The notes beneath the pieces were generated by a model, which saw nothing but the letters and a program-made list of their open reading frames with translations, did no database searches and was not told the DNA's origin. A program made the position numbers and the translations under genes. From Sphingomonas sp. (lineage in GTDB: Bacteria > Pseudomonadota > Alphaproteobacteria > Sphingomonadales > Sphingomonadaceae), in assembly GCF_019635515.1 (NCBI RefSeq), contig NZ_JAHBZI010000002.1, positions 1-39,663 of the forward strand: 39,663 nt of DNA, written 5' to 3'. Shown one piece after another: positions 1-7,435 of this stretch. Positions within the stretch are counted from its first letter, which is position 1, and each line of letters starts with the position of its first letter.

Positions 1-665
1 GTGTCCTTCGGCACCAGCGCCCGCTGGATGATCGCGGCCGGGTCGTTGGCGCAGCGTCCGGTCGAGATGCCATGGACGAAGACCTCCGAGATGTGCCCGC
101 GAACGCGGTGCGCCATGTTGAGCTTGCCCTTCGCCTCGATCGCCCGAATCGCCTTCAGCACCATGGGGGCGGTGATCTCGGTGATCGCCGTGCCGCCCAG
201 CTCCCTGAAGGCGTGCGTCTCGAGGCGGCGAAGGATCGCCTTGCCATATTTGGGCGCCAGCGTGCCGGCCTTCAGGCGATGATACTCCCGCGCGATCGCC
301 TCGAAGGTGTTGGCGGATGCGGCCGAGGTGGCGGCCTCCTCCTGCTTCTTGCGAACTCCTGGATCGATCCGCTGCAACAGCAGCTTGCGCGCCGCGTCTC
401 GCGCTGCGCGCGCCTCCTCGAGCGTCATGGCAGGATAGGTGCCGAAGACCAGCTTCCGCTCGACCTTCCCCGCTTTGCCATCCGGCCGATCGCCGAATCG
501 GTACTTGAACCGCCACGACCGAGAGCCCGTGGCGGTGACGTAGAGATAGAGCCCGCCGGAGTCGGAGAGCTTGTAAGGGCGCTCCTTCTTCTTCGCATTG
601 CGACAGTGAAAATCCGTCAGCAAAGCCCGCCCCCAAGAAAGCCCCCAAATTGGGGGCCTTTTCAT
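1..665 (-). CDS. Tyrosine recombinase (integrase) of a tRNA-integrated island, N-terminal part
   Basis: The gene runs off the left edge, so only about 221 N-terminal residues are visible. After a variable leader the protein reads LTDFHCRNAKKKERPYKLSD and then SGGLYLYVTATGSRSWRFKY, the signature of the DUF4102 (arm-binding) domain of P4-like integrases. From about residue 120 a SAM-like core-binding domain follows (FEAIAREYHRLKAGTLAPKY onward). The catalytic domain with the Arg-His-Arg-Tyr residues lies outside the window. The gene points away from the adjacent tRNA-Gln, whose 3' end is about 95 bp upstream of the ATG at 665, which is the usual layout for a tRNA-specific integrase. The start is uncertain: codons 3-9 from that ATG fall in a terminator-like hairpin, and a TTG at 623 directly before LTDFHC is an alternative. 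The family is clear; the type of element is not. Confidence 0.85.
   Translation of the reverse strand, partial: MKRPPIWGLSWGRALLTDFHCRNAKKKERPYKLSDSGGLYLYVTATGSRSWRFKYRFGDRPDGKAGKVERKLVFGTYPAMTLEEARAARDAARKLLLQRIDPGVRKKQEEAATSAASANTFEAIAREYHRLKAGTLAPKYGKAILRRLETHAFRELGGTAITEITAPMVLKAIRAIEAKGKLNMAHRVRGHISEVFVHGISTGRCANDPAAIIQRALVPKD
639..660 (-). terminator. Terminator-like hairpin between tRNA-Gln and integrase
   Basis: GCCCCC at 641-646 pairs with GGGGGC at 652-657 across a five-base loop. On the minus strand the hairpin is followed by a pyrimidine tract (TTTCTT), and on the plus strand by CTTTTC. Read on the minus strand it would end the tRNA-Gln transcript. It sits inside the first codons of the integrase if the ATG at 665 is the start, which argues for a start further in. 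The terminator role is inferred from shape and position. Confidence 0.5.
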
Positions 666-692
666 GATCGCGCGTGATCGCGCATGATCGCG
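663..692. repeat. Three tandem imperfect decamers next to the integrase start
   Basis: Three adjacent 10-base units, CATGATCGCG, CGTGATCGCG and CATGATCGCG, differ at one position. Further TGATCG copies follow at about 738-756. Short direct repeats between an integrase gene and its tRNA target are often arm-type binding sites for the recombinase. That role is an inference. Confidence 0.5.
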
Positions 693-760
693 GTGTGTGG
701 CGTGGAAGGGCGGAAATCAAGGCGTTTTGAGCGGCGATGATCGCCCCTGATCGGCCTGCT

Positions 761-834
761 TGGATGCCCCGTGAGGATTCGAACCTCAATTGACGGAGTC
801 AGAGTCCGTAGTCTTACCTTTAGACGACGGGGCA
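761..834 (-). tRNA. tRNA-Gln (anticodon CTG)
   Basis: The minus strand folds as a 74-nt tRNA including an encoded CCA end. The acceptor arm TGCCCCG pairs with CGGGGCA, followed by discriminator T and CCA. The anticodon stem ACGGA/TCCGT encloses the loop CTCTGAC with anticodon CTG, and the T arm contains GGTTCGAATCC. It reads glutamine CAG codons. A strong promoter lies just upstream. The 3' end faces an integrase gene, so this half of the gene is probably the attachment site and the intact tRNA was rebuilt on integration. Confidence 0.93.
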
Positions 835-872
835 TCGGCCAAGCGCTCAAGGGCGCGGCTGGCAGGCCGCGC

Positions 873-901
873 GAAATAGGGCGGGGTTCCTGACCTGTCA
901 A
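873..901 (-). promoter_or_regulatory. Promoter of tRNA-Gln
   Basis: On the minus strand a perfect -35 TTGACA (901-896) is separated by exactly 17 bp from a -10 TATTTC (878-873). A GC-rich stretch (GCGCGG) follows, as in the discriminators of stable-RNA promoters under stringent control. The predicted start is about 32 nt before the mature tRNA. Confidence 0.7.
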
Positions 902-1017
902 CGCCGCTTCGGACCCCATCCTTGCCGCAGCGGCGACTCTTCGCTACCCCTGCGGCCAAGCATGGGACGGGCCGTCATGGCCCGCGACCCAAACAGAACA
1001 TAAGTGAGTGCAGTACG

Positions 1018-2073
1018 ATGGGGGATGGCTCCGCCACTATACCCCGCGGCCCGAGGTCCGATTCGACCGGAACCCATGCGCCGCCACAGGACCGCCAGCC
1101 GCGCTCGCGCTGGCCCGAATCGCGCCATTATGCCGCGCTCGATCTCGGCACCAACAATTGCCGGCTGCTGATCGCGCGCCCGCAAGGCGGCGGGTTCGCG
1201 GTGGTCGATGCCTTTTCGCGAATCGTCCGGCTGGGCGAGGGCCTCGCCACCACCGGGCGCCTGTCCGACGCGGCGATCGAACGCACCATCGCCGCGCTCA
1301 AGGTCTGCGCCGAGAAACTGAAACGCCGCAACGTGACGCTCGCCCGCTCGGTCGCGACCGAGGCCTGCCGTCAAGCGGTGAACGGCGCGGAGTTCATCGA
1401 GCGCTGCTACCGCGAGACCGGCATCGCCCTCGACATCATCACCGCCGAGGAGGAAGCACGGCTGGCGGTGCTCGGCTGCCACGCCTTGCTGGAGCCCGGG
1501 GACGGCCCGGCGATCGTCTTCGATATTGGCGGCGGCTCGACCGAACTGGTGCTGGTCGATTCGCAAGTGCCGGTGCCCCGCATCCTCGACTGGCACAGCG
1601 CGCCATGGGGTGTGGTATCGCTGACCGAGGCCGCCGGGCAGGCCGGATCGGGCGCGCAGGGTCTCGCCGATCTCTACGCCGACATGCGGGCACGGGTGAA
1701 AGCGAGCTTCGCGCCATTCGCCGGCCGCTTGCGGCCGCCTGCGGGTACGCCGCGGCTGCTCGGCACCAGCGGCACCGTGACCACGCTCGCCAGTGTCCAT
1801 CTCGGCCTTGCCGCCTATGACCGCTCGGTGATCGACGGACTGATCGTTCCGACGCAGGCGATGCGTGAGGTCAGCACGCGGCTGGCCGGGATGACGCTGG
1901 CCGAGCGCAGTCAGGTGCCGTGCATCGGCTCGGAGCGCGCCGATCTGGTGGTGGCGGGCTGCGCGATCCTCGAAACGATCCTCGATCTGTGGCCCGCCGC
2001 GCGGCTGGGCATCGCCGATCGCGGCATCCGCGAGGGCATCCTCCGCCGGCTGATGAATGGGCGGATGCTGTGA
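1018..2073 (+). CDS. ppx: Exopolyphosphatase / pppGpp phosphatase (Ppx/GppA family)
   Basis: A 351-residue protein of the Ppx/GppA phosphatase family, which removes terminal phosphates from polyphosphate or converts pppGpp to ppGpp. The sugar-kinase/actin fold shows in the first phosphate loop LDLGTNNCRLL (residues 41-51) and the second, FDIGGGSTEL (about 168-177). The TEACR segment lies between them. At about 350 residues it is the short alphaproteobacterial form without the extra C-terminal domain of E. coli Ppx. The frame is open upstream to 922, but that part is compositionally odd, so the ATG at 1018 is preferred. The last four bases overlap the GTG start of rlmE, so the two are probably coupled. 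Sequence alone does not separate Ppx from GppA activity. Confidence 0.9.
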   Translation: MGDGSATIPRGPRSDSTGTHAPPQDRQPRSRWPESRHYAALDLGTNNCRLLIARPQGGGFAVVDAFSRIVRLGEGLATTGRLSDAAIERTIAALKVCAEKLKRRNVTLARSVATEACRQAVNGAEFIERCYRETGIALDIITAEEEARLAVLGCHALLEPGDGPAIVFDIGGGSTELVLVDSQVPVPRILDWHSAPWGVVSLTEAAGQAGSGAQGLADLYADMRARVKASFAPFAGRLRPPAGTPRLLGTSGTVTTLASVHLGLAAYDRSVIDGLIVPTQAMREVSTRLAGMTLAERSQVPCIGSERADLVVAGCAILETILDLWPAARLGIADRGIREGILRRLMNGRML

Positions 2074-2741
2074 GCCGGGGCGGATCGCGCACCCATACAA
2101 GGGTCAAGACTTCGCGCGGGCGGACGCCGCAATCGAACCGCTGGCTCGAACGCCAGCTCAACGACCCTTACGTCAAGAAGGCCAAGGCCGAGGGCTATCG
2201 CAGCCGCGCCGCCTATAAGCTGATCGAGCTCGACGAGAAATTCGGCTTCCTCAAGGGCTCGAAACGCGTCGTCGATCTGGGTCTGGCGCCGGGCGGCTGG
2301 AGCCAGGTGATCCGCCGCAAGATGCCCAAGGCGGCGATCGTCGGCATCGACCTGCTGCCGGTCGATCCGATCGAAGGCGTGACGATCTTCCAGATGGATT
2401 TCATGGACGATAAGGCCCCCGACCTGCTGCTCGAGGCGCTGGGCGGCGCCCCCGATCTGGTGATTTCGGACATGGCGGCGAACACCGTCGGCCATCCGCA
2501 GACCGATGCGCTGCGAACCATGGGACTGGTCGAGCTCGCGCTCGATTTCGCGGTGCAGAATCTGGAGAAGGGCGGCAGCTTCGTCTCGAAGGTGTTCGCC
2601 GGCGGCGCCGATTCGGCGATGGTCGCCGAATTGAAGCGCAACTTCGCGACCGTGAAGCACGCCAAGCCGCCATCGAGCCGCAAAGGTTCGGTGGAATGGT
2701 TCGTGGTGGCGCAGGGGTTCAAGGGCCGATCAGCGGAATAG
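2070..2741 (+). CDS. rlmE: 23S rRNA (uridine-2'-O-)-methyltransferase RlmE (RrmJ/FtsJ)
   Basis: A 223-residue SAM-dependent methyltransferase that by family methylates the 2'-OH of U2552 in the 23S rRNA A loop, a late step in 50S assembly. The SAM-binding motif is DLGLAPGGWSQV. The K-D-K-E catalytic set is visible: Lys in SRAAYKL, Asp in VISDMAAN, Lys in GGSFVSKVF and Glu in GSVEWFVV. The N-terminal basic region (GRTPQSNRWLERQLNDPYV) is typical. Translation most likely starts at GTG 2070, overlapping the ppx stop as GTGA; the longer open frame to 1920 runs inside ppx. The stop codon falls in the first bases of a dispersed structured repeat (2733-2821). Confidence 0.95.
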   Translation: MSRGGSRTHTRVKTSRGRTPQSNRWLERQLNDPYVKKAKAEGYRSRAAYKLIELDEKFGFLKGSKRVVDLGLAPGGWSQVIRRKMPKAAIVGIDLLPVDPIEGVTIFQMDFMDDKAPDLLLEALGGAPDLVISDMAANTVGHPQTDALRTMGLVELALDFAVQNLEKGGSFVSKVFAGGADSAMVAELKRNFATVKHAKPPSSRKGSVEWFVVAQGFKGRSAE

Positions 2742-2821
2742 CATAGCTATTCCGTGTCGCGGACCGGCCCCGGCCAGCCTCGCATCGCGACGACCGGCGA
2801 CGCGGCTTTGCCGCGGCGCAG
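2733..2821 (+). repeat. Dispersed structured repeat, copy A
   Basis: An ~89-bp GC-rich element begins with the hairpin GGAATAGC...GCTATTCC and ends GGCGACGCGGCTTTGCCGCG-GCGCAG, which contains the hairpin CGCGGC-TTT-GCCGCG. A second copy with the same two ends lies inverted at 20281-20374. There the terminal hairpin is CGTGGC-TTT-GCCACG, a compensatory change of one pair. The rlmE stop codon lies within the first arm. Origin and function are unknown; it resembles REP/MITE-type elements. Confidence 0.6.
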
Positions 2822-2834
2822 TCCAAGCCCGAAT

Positions 2835-2870
2835 AGAAAACGCCCCGGAATCGCTTCCGGGGCGTTTTCT
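2835..2870. terminator. Bidirectional Rho-independent terminator between rlmE and rpoZ
   Basis: Two perfect 16-base arms (2835-2850 and 2855-2870) flank the tetraloop TCGC. The stem has a CGCCCCGGAA core with A and T tracts outside, so it works as a terminator on both strands. It sits between the convergent genes rlmE and rpoZ. Confidence 0.88.
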
Positions 2871-2891
2871 GATCCTGCGATTCGCCTGCCT

Positions 2892-3236
2892 TTAGCCGTC
2901 GTAATCGCTGCCCAGATTCTGGTTCCGCGGCGGCGCGGCGGCAGTGAGGCGGAGCGCTTCGGCCGACGCCGAGAGGCTGCCGATCTCGTCCGGAGCTTCC
3001 TCGTCGTCGATCTGGACGCGCTGCATGCCCGAAACCACCGCCTCTTCGAGATGGGCGGGATGCACGGTTTCCTCAGCGATTTCGCGCAGCGCCACGACCG
3101 GGTTTTTATCGCGGTCGCGATCGATCGTCAGCTCGGCGCCGCCGGAGATCTGACGGGCGCGCTGGGCCGCGAACAGCACCAGATCGAAACGGTTGGAAAT
3201 CTTGTCGACGCAATCTTCGACAGTGACGCGCGCCAT
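2892..3236 (-). CDS. rpoZ: DNA-directed RNA polymerase omega subunit
   Basis: A 114-residue protein matching the omega subunit, which helps assemble the beta' subunit into RNA polymerase. The conserved N-terminal helix region [20 protein letters not shown] is followed by [13 protein letters not shown] and by [14 protein letters not shown]. The C-terminal tail beyond about residue 70 is acidic then low-complexity, as in other alphaproteobacteria. The start is supported by AAGGAAG eight to nine bases upstream and by a promoter at 3278-3306. It converges on rlmE across a shared terminator. Confidence 0.96.
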   Translation of the reverse strand: MARVTVEDCVDKISNRFDLVLFAAQRARQISGGAELTIDRDRDKNPVVALREIAEETVHPAHLEEAVVSGMQRVQIDDEEAPDEIGSLSASAEALRLTAAAPPRNQNLGSDYDG

Positions 3237-3277
3237 GGAACGCTTCCTTGGAGTTAAGGGTGTCCGGAAAGGCGTGG

Positions 3278-3306
3278 CACCTAGGCGGCAGGCTCCGAAT
3301 TGTCAA
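3278..3306 (-). promoter_or_regulatory. Promoter of rpoZ
   Basis: On the minus strand a perfect -35 TTGACA (3306-3301), a 17-bp spacer and a -10 TAGGTG (3283-3278) precede rpoZ. The predicted leader is about 35 nt. The assignment rests on hexamer match and spacing only. Confidence 0.6.
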
Positions 3307-3393
3307 GGAAATGCGCGCTTCGCGCCCTGCGCGAACGATTCCGCCACACGCGCGTTTGATGACGGACCTGAAACGAAAGGCCGCCGCCAGATC

Positions 3394-4596
3394 ATGCATG
3401 CGCTTGCCAACCTTGCCGATGCTCCGCACATGCCGGTGATGCCCGTGCCCGCGACCTTCGATGTAGACGGCAACAGGCTGACGTTGCTGACCGAAGGCCC
3501 CGCGCGACTGGCGGCTTTGCTTGATCTGATCAAATCGGCCAAGCGATCGCTGCGCGTGCTCTATTATATCTATGTCGCCGACAAGGCGGGCGAGGCGGTG
3601 CGCGACGCGCTGCTGGCGGCCGCGTGGCGCGGGGTCGAGGTTCATCTGATCGTCGATGGCATGGGCAGCGAGCCCGCGCAGGGCAGAGGCTTTTTCGATC
3701 CGCTGCGTGCCGCCGGCGTCGATGTCTGCCGCTTCGTGCCGCGCTGGGGGCGGCGCTATCTGCTGCGCAACCACCAGAAGCTGGCGCTCGCCGACGAAGA
3801 GCGGGTGATGATCGGCGGCTTCAACATCGAGGACAGCTATTTCGGCACCGCCGCCGACGCCGCGTGGCGCGATCTCGGGCTGATGGTCGAAGGGCCGGCG
3901 GTCGCGCGGCTGACCGGCTATTTCGACGCGCTGTCGCGCTGGGCCAAGCGCCCCAGGGCCTCGATGCGCAAGCTCGCCAAAACGCTCAAGGCCTGGAGCG
4001 AGCCCGATGGTGCCACGCGCTGGCTGCTCGGCGGGCCGATGCGGCGGCTCTCACCCTGGGCGCGCGTGGTCAAGCGCGACATGGAACAGGCAAGGGCGAT
4101 CGACCTGATCGCCGCCTATTTCGCGCCGAATCCGGCGATGCTTCGCCGCCTCGACAAGGCCGGCAAGCGAGGAACCGTGCGGCTGGTGCTGCCTTCCAAA
4201 CTGGATCATGGCGCCGCGATCTGGGCGGCGCGCTTCACCTATGCGGGGTTGCTGCGCAAGCGCGTCCAGATCTACGAATATCAGCCGACCAAGCTGCACA
4301 CCAAGCTCTTCGTCATCGACGATGTCGTCCATATCGGCTCGGCCAATTTCGACATCCGCTCGATGTTCCTCAATCTGGAGCTGATGTTCCGCATCGAGGA
4401 TGCGAGCTTCGCCGCGCATGTCCGCGCCTATGTCGATGGCGAGATCGCCAATTCCGAGCGAATCACGGCCGAGCTCTACAAGGCGCGCACCGGGCTATGG
4501 ACGCGGATCAAACAGGCAGCCGCCTATTTCGTGATGGCGGTGCTCGATTATAACGTCACGCGCCGCCTCAATTTCGCGCCGCGCCGAAAATCCTGA
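3394..4596 (+). CDS. Phospholipase D-family phosphatidyltransferase (cardiolipin synthase-like)
   Basis: A 400-residue protein with two HKD motifs: H127-x-K129-x4-D134 in NHQKLALADEERVMIGGFN, and H302-x-K304-x4-D309 in LHTKLFVIDDVVHIGSANFD. Two such motifs in one chain, with the spacing seen here, are typical of cardiolipin synthases, which join two phosphatidylglycerol molecules; a phospholipase D role is also possible. No N-terminal membrane hairpin like that of E. coli ClsA is present, so it resembles the soluble ClsB/ClsC type. The start is placed at ATG 3394, behind GAAAGG; the open frame extends to 3193 over the rpoZ promoter and start. Exact substrate is not shown by the sequence. Confidence 0.85.
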   Translation: MHALANLADAPHMPVMPVPATFDVDGNRLTLLTEGPARLAALLDLIKSAKRSLRVLYYIYVADKAGEAVRDALLAAAWRGVEVHLIVDGMGSEPAQGRGFFDPLRAAGVDVCRFVPRWGRRYLLRNHQKLALADEERVMIGGFNIEDSYFGTAADAAWRDLGLMVEGPAVARLTGYFDALSRWAKRPRASMRKLAKTLKAWSEPDGATRWLLGGPMRRLSPWARVVKRDMEQARAIDLIAAYFAPNPAMLRRLDKAGKRGTVRLVLPSKLDHGAAIWAARFTYAGLLRKRVQIYEYQPTKLHTKLFVIDDVVHIGSANFDIRSMFLNLELMFRIEDASFAAHVRAYVDGEIANSERITAELYKARTGLWTRIKQAAAYFVMAVLDYNVTRRLNFAPRRKS

Positions 4597-4606
4597 TCCA
4601 GATCAG
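4593..4606 (+). promoter_or_regulatory. FNR/CRP-type palindrome upstream of the hemerythrin-like gene
   Basis: CTGAT-CCAG-ATCAG is a perfect 5-bp dyad with the four-base CCAG spacer often seen in FNR/FixK boxes (consensus TTGAT-N4-ATCAA). It differs from that consensus only at the outermost base pair. It overlaps the stop codon of the phospholipase D-type gene and is centred about 87 bp before the next start codon. Regulation by an FNR-like protein is an inference. Confidence 0.35.
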
Positions 4607-4686
4607 GTGCTTGAGCGAACGACTCGCATTTGGCACCGCGCAGGCAAGCACGCGTTTGCACCCTGAGACAGACAGGGAGCATCATC

Positions 4687-5193
4687 ATGGCCGACAAACC
4701 CGACGCGATCGCCCTTTTGAAAGCCGACCATCGCAAGGTCGAGGAATTGTTCGAGCAGTTCGAAGCCGCCAGCGGCGCGGGCAGGAAGGAAAAGCTCGCG
4801 ATGCAGATCTGCATGGAGCTGACCGTCCACACCAAGATCGAGGAGGAGATCTTCTATCCGGCCTGCGAGGGCAAGATCGAGGAAGATCTGCTCAAGGAAG
4901 CCTATGTCGAGCATGACGGCGCCAAGGTGTTGATCGCCGAGATCGAAGCGGGCGGCCCGGACGACGAATATTATGATGCCAAGGTCAAGGTCCTCTCCGA
5001 ACAGATCGAGCACCATGTCGAGGAGGAAGAAAAGCGAATGGAGGGCATGTTCAGCCAGGCGCGCCGGGCCGGGCTCGATATGGACGCGCTGGGCGACCAG
5101 ATGCGCGCCCGCAAGAAACAGTTGATCGCCACCTACAAGGCGAGCGGCCTGCCCAAGCCCGAGACGACGACGCTGAGCGATGTAGCGGTCTAA
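4687..5193 (+). CDS. Hemerythrin HHE-domain protein
   Basis: A 168-residue, very acidic helical protein with the hemerythrin ligand pattern. His15 lies in KADHRKVEELF, His48 and Glu52 in LTVHTKIEEEIFYP, His76 in AYVEHDGAK, and His109/110 with Glu113/114 in IEHHVEEEEKRM. Such proteins bind a di-iron centre and act in oxygen, nitric oxide or iron handling; which applies here is not visible. The ATG at 4687 is preceded by AGGGAG; the longer frame from 4630 lacks such a site. There is no signal peptide, so it is cytoplasmic. A possible FNR-type box lies upstream. Confidence 0.88.
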   Translation: MADKPDAIALLKADHRKVEELFEQFEAASGAGRKEKLAMQICMELTVHTKIEEEIFYPACEGKIEEDLLKEAYVEHDGAKVLIAEIEAGGPDDEYYDAKVKVLSEQIEHHVEEEEKRMEGMFSQARRAGLDMDALGDQMRARKKQLIATYKASGLPKPETTTLSDVAV

Positions 5194-5225
5194 GGCCGGG
5201 ACTCGATTAACAATGTGACTGAGCC

Positions 5226-5326
5226 AATCCCTCCCTTGATGGGGGAGGGATTGGATGGATGCTCTCCACGCGCCGGTGCTGGAGAGCAATCACCCTCACC
5301 CTCCCATCAAGGGAGGGGGGTTGATA
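5226..5326. repeat. Inverted GC-rich repeat element
   Basis: The left arm contains CCCTCCCTTGATGGGGGAGG and the right arm CACCCTCCCATCAAGGGAGG, which are near-inverse copies about 45 bp apart. Each arm is also partly self-complementary. Such CCTCCC...GGGAGG palindromic elements are scattered between genes in sphingomonads. A second, distinct element of similar build is at 16043-16170. Confidence 0.6.
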
Positions 5327-5500
5327 GGTTATCGCCAGATCCAAGCGGGCGATTCGTCATGACGCAGGCGAGCCTGGCAACGCGAATGGTCCCAATGGTC
5401 GCACTGACCATGGGGCGTTTTCCGGCGAAAGTTCCGGCGAAGTCTAGGCCATGTGCGGATCGGGTGCGTGCGCCGACATGCTGACAAGCGATGACAATGA

Positions 5501-5523
5501 GAAAGAGCCGCGCGGACTCTTTC
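5501..5523. terminator. Hairpin with A/T-rich outer stem
   Basis: GAAAGAGCC pairs with GG-A-CTCTTTC around a GCGC loop, with one bulged A. It could act as a weak terminator on either strand. No gene is seen immediately before it, so its role is unclear. Confidence 0.35.
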
Positions 5524-5673
5524 ATACGGAATCCTACATGAGAAGCTCTGCCTAGGGACAAGCCGGAAGGCTATCCAGCCGATTGCAAATCGCGGACAAC
5601 GCCATGCTCGCGCGCTTGCCGTTTCCCGCGCCGCGCGGCATGGGAGGCGGCTCGTTCGCAGGAGTAGGCGCGC

Positions 5674-6600
5674 ATGAAGGACAGGCTGGTAACGCTGATC
5701 GGTGGAGGCGGATTTCTCGGCCGCTATGTCGCGCAGGACCTGTTCGCCACCGGCGCGCGCGTGCGGGTGGTGCAGCCGCGTCCGCGCGACGCCTGGTTCG
5801 TCAAGACGCTCGGCGGGCTCGGCCAGACCCAGTTCGCCGCGGCCGATGTCCGCAAGCCCGAAAGCCTCGCGCGCGCGCTTCGCGGATCGGATGCGGTGGT
5901 CAATCTCGCCGGAGTGCTGCGCGGCGATTTCGAGGGCGTGCATGTGGAAGGCGCGCGCAATGTCGCCGAGGCCGCCGCCGCCGCGGGCGTATCGTCGCTG
6001 ATCCACATATCCGCGCTGGGCGCCGATCCGGACTCGGCCTATGGCCGCAGCAAGGGCGAAGGCGATGCCGCGGTCCGCAAGGCATTCCCCGACGCGACGA
6101 TCTTCCGCCCGTCGATCCTGTTCGGCCGCGAGGACCGGTTCGTGAATCGCTTCGCCGGCATGATCGCCAACGCGCCGGTGGCAGTGCCGGTGCTACGCGG
6201 CGAGGCGAAGTTCCAGCCGGCCTATGTCGCCGATGTCGCGCAGGCGATCGTTCAGGCGCTGGCCGATCCCGCCACGCATGCCGGGCGCACCTACACGCTG
6301 GGCGGGCCCGACGTGATTTCAATGGCCGGGCTGTTCAAATGGATCGGCGCCACGATCGGACGCGACGTATCTTTTATCGAATTGCCCGATGCGATCGGCG
6401 GCATCGTGCCGTTCCTGCCCTTCGCCCCGATCACCCGCGATCAATGGCGGATGCTGGCCACCGACAATGTCGTCCCGGCGACCGGCGTGGGCTTCGGCGC
6501 CTTCGGCATCGTGCCGACACCGCTAGCGACGGTCGCGCCGGCATGGATGGTGCGCTTTCGCAAGGCGGGCCGCTTCGGCAAGGCGCGCGCCGCGGCCTGA
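5674..6600 (+). CDS. NAD(P)-binding SDR protein, complex I NDUFA9-like subunit family
   Basis: A 308-residue extended-SDR-like protein. The Rossmann motif LIGGGGFLGRYVAQDL occupies about residues 8-23. It is followed by DVRKPESLARALRGSDAVVNLAGVL and an active-site-like YGRSKGEGD in place of the usual YxxxK. Alphaproteobacterial homologues are close to the 39-kDa NDUFA9 accessory subunit of mitochondrial complex I, which binds NADPH tightly without turning it over. The C-terminal segment, ending in PTPLATVAPAWMVRFRKAGR, may contact the membrane arm or lipid. It lies 34 bp ahead of uppP on the same strand, so they may be co-transcribed. A role in complex I is inferred from the family. Confidence 0.82.
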   Translation: MKDRLVTLIGGGGFLGRYVAQDLFATGARVRVVQPRPRDAWFVKTLGGLGQTQFAAADVRKPESLARALRGSDAVVNLAGVLRGDFEGVHVEGARNVAEAAAAAGVSSLIHISALGADPDSAYGRSKGEGDAAVRKAFPDATIFRPSILFGREDRFVNRFAGMIANAPVAVPVLRGEAKFQPAYVADVAQAIVQALADPATHAGRTYTLGGPDVISMAGLFKWIGATIGRDVSFIELPDAIGGIVPFLPFAPITRDQWRMLATDNVVPATGVGFGAFGIVPTPLATVAPAWMVRFRKAGRFGKARAAA

Positions 6601-6634
6601 ACGCGGCGTTTTGGGGTAAAAGGGGGCGTATCAC

Positions 6635-7435
6635 ATGAGCGATATCATCGTCGCGATCCTGCTCGGCATCGTCGAGGGCATCACCGAGTTCCTGCCGGTC
6701 TCATCGACCGGGCATCTGATCCTCGCCACCGAGCTGATGGGCTATGACGCGGCGAAATGGGCGGTGTTCAACATCGCCATCCAGCCCGGCGCGATCCTCG
6801 CCATCGTCGCGCTCTATTGGCGAACCTTCCTCGCGGTGTTCAAGGGCCTGCTCAAATGGGAAGCGAGTTCGGTCGCGTTCGTGCGCAACCTGCTGATCGC
6901 CTTCATTCCCGCCGTCGTGCTGGGGCTAGCCTTTGCCGACCAGATCGACGCTCTGCTCGAGAATGCGACGGTGGTCGCCTGGGCGCTGATCGCGGGCGGC
7001 GTCGCGATCCTGCTGGTCGAGCGGCTGGCCAAAACCAACAACGTGCTTGGCATATCCGGCGTCTCGCTCGGCCAATCGATCAAGATCGGCCTGGTCCAGT
7101 GCCTGGCAATGATCCCGGGCGTCAGCCGTTCGGGCGCGACGATCATGGGGGCGATGGCATTGGGAATCGACCGCCGCACCGCCGCCGATTTCAGCTTCTT
7201 CCTGGCGTTGCCGACCCTGACCGGCGCGACCGTGCTCCAGCTCTACAAGCATCGCGACGCGATCACTTCGGACAGTCTCGGGCTGATCGCGGTTGGTTTC
7301 GTCGTGTCGTTCGTGGTCGCGCTGGCGGTGGTGAAGGCGTTCCTCGCGGTGGTCACAAAGCACGGTTTCGCGCCATTTGCCTGGTACCGAATCATTGCCG
7401 GTGCTGCGACATTGGTGTGGCTTGGACTAAGATAA
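6635..7435 (+). CDS. uppP: Undecaprenyl-diphosphatase UppP (BacA)
   Basis: A 266-residue polytopic membrane protein that dephosphorylates undecaprenyl diphosphate, recycling the lipid carrier of peptidoglycan and polysaccharide synthesis. Both family signatures are present: EGITEFLPVSSTGHLIL near the N-terminus and PGVSRSGATIMGAMALG in the middle, holding the catalytic Glu, Ser and Arg residues. The length is normal and about eight membrane segments are visible. AAAGGGGG lies ahead of the ATG at 6635. GGCCG-AAA-CGGCC just after the stop is a small hairpin without a T tract. Confidence 0.96.
   Translation: MSDIIVAILLGIVEGITEFLPVSSTGHLILATELMGYDAAKWAVFNIAIQPGAILAIVALYWRTFLAVFKGLLKWEASSVAFVRNLLIAFIPAVVLGLAFADQIDALLENATVVAWALIAGGVAILLVERLAKTNNVLGISGVSLGQSIKIGLVQCLAMIPGVSRSGATIMGAMALGIDRRTAADFSFFLALPTLTGATVLQLYKHRDAITSDSLGLIAVGFVVSFVVALAVVKAFLAVVTKHGFAPFAWYRIIAGAATLVWLGLR

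Larger units (their letters stand above)
5194..5673. other. 480-bp gap without a supported gene
   Basis: Between the hemerythrin-like gene and the next gene there is no convincing coding frame. The stretch contains a GC-rich inverted repeat (about 5226-5326), two short direct repeats (AATGGTC twice at about 5385-5400 and TTCCGGCGAA twice at 5420-5441) and a hairpin at 5501-5523. The short open frames on both strands lack ribosome-binding sites and recognisable products. Confidence 0.6.
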
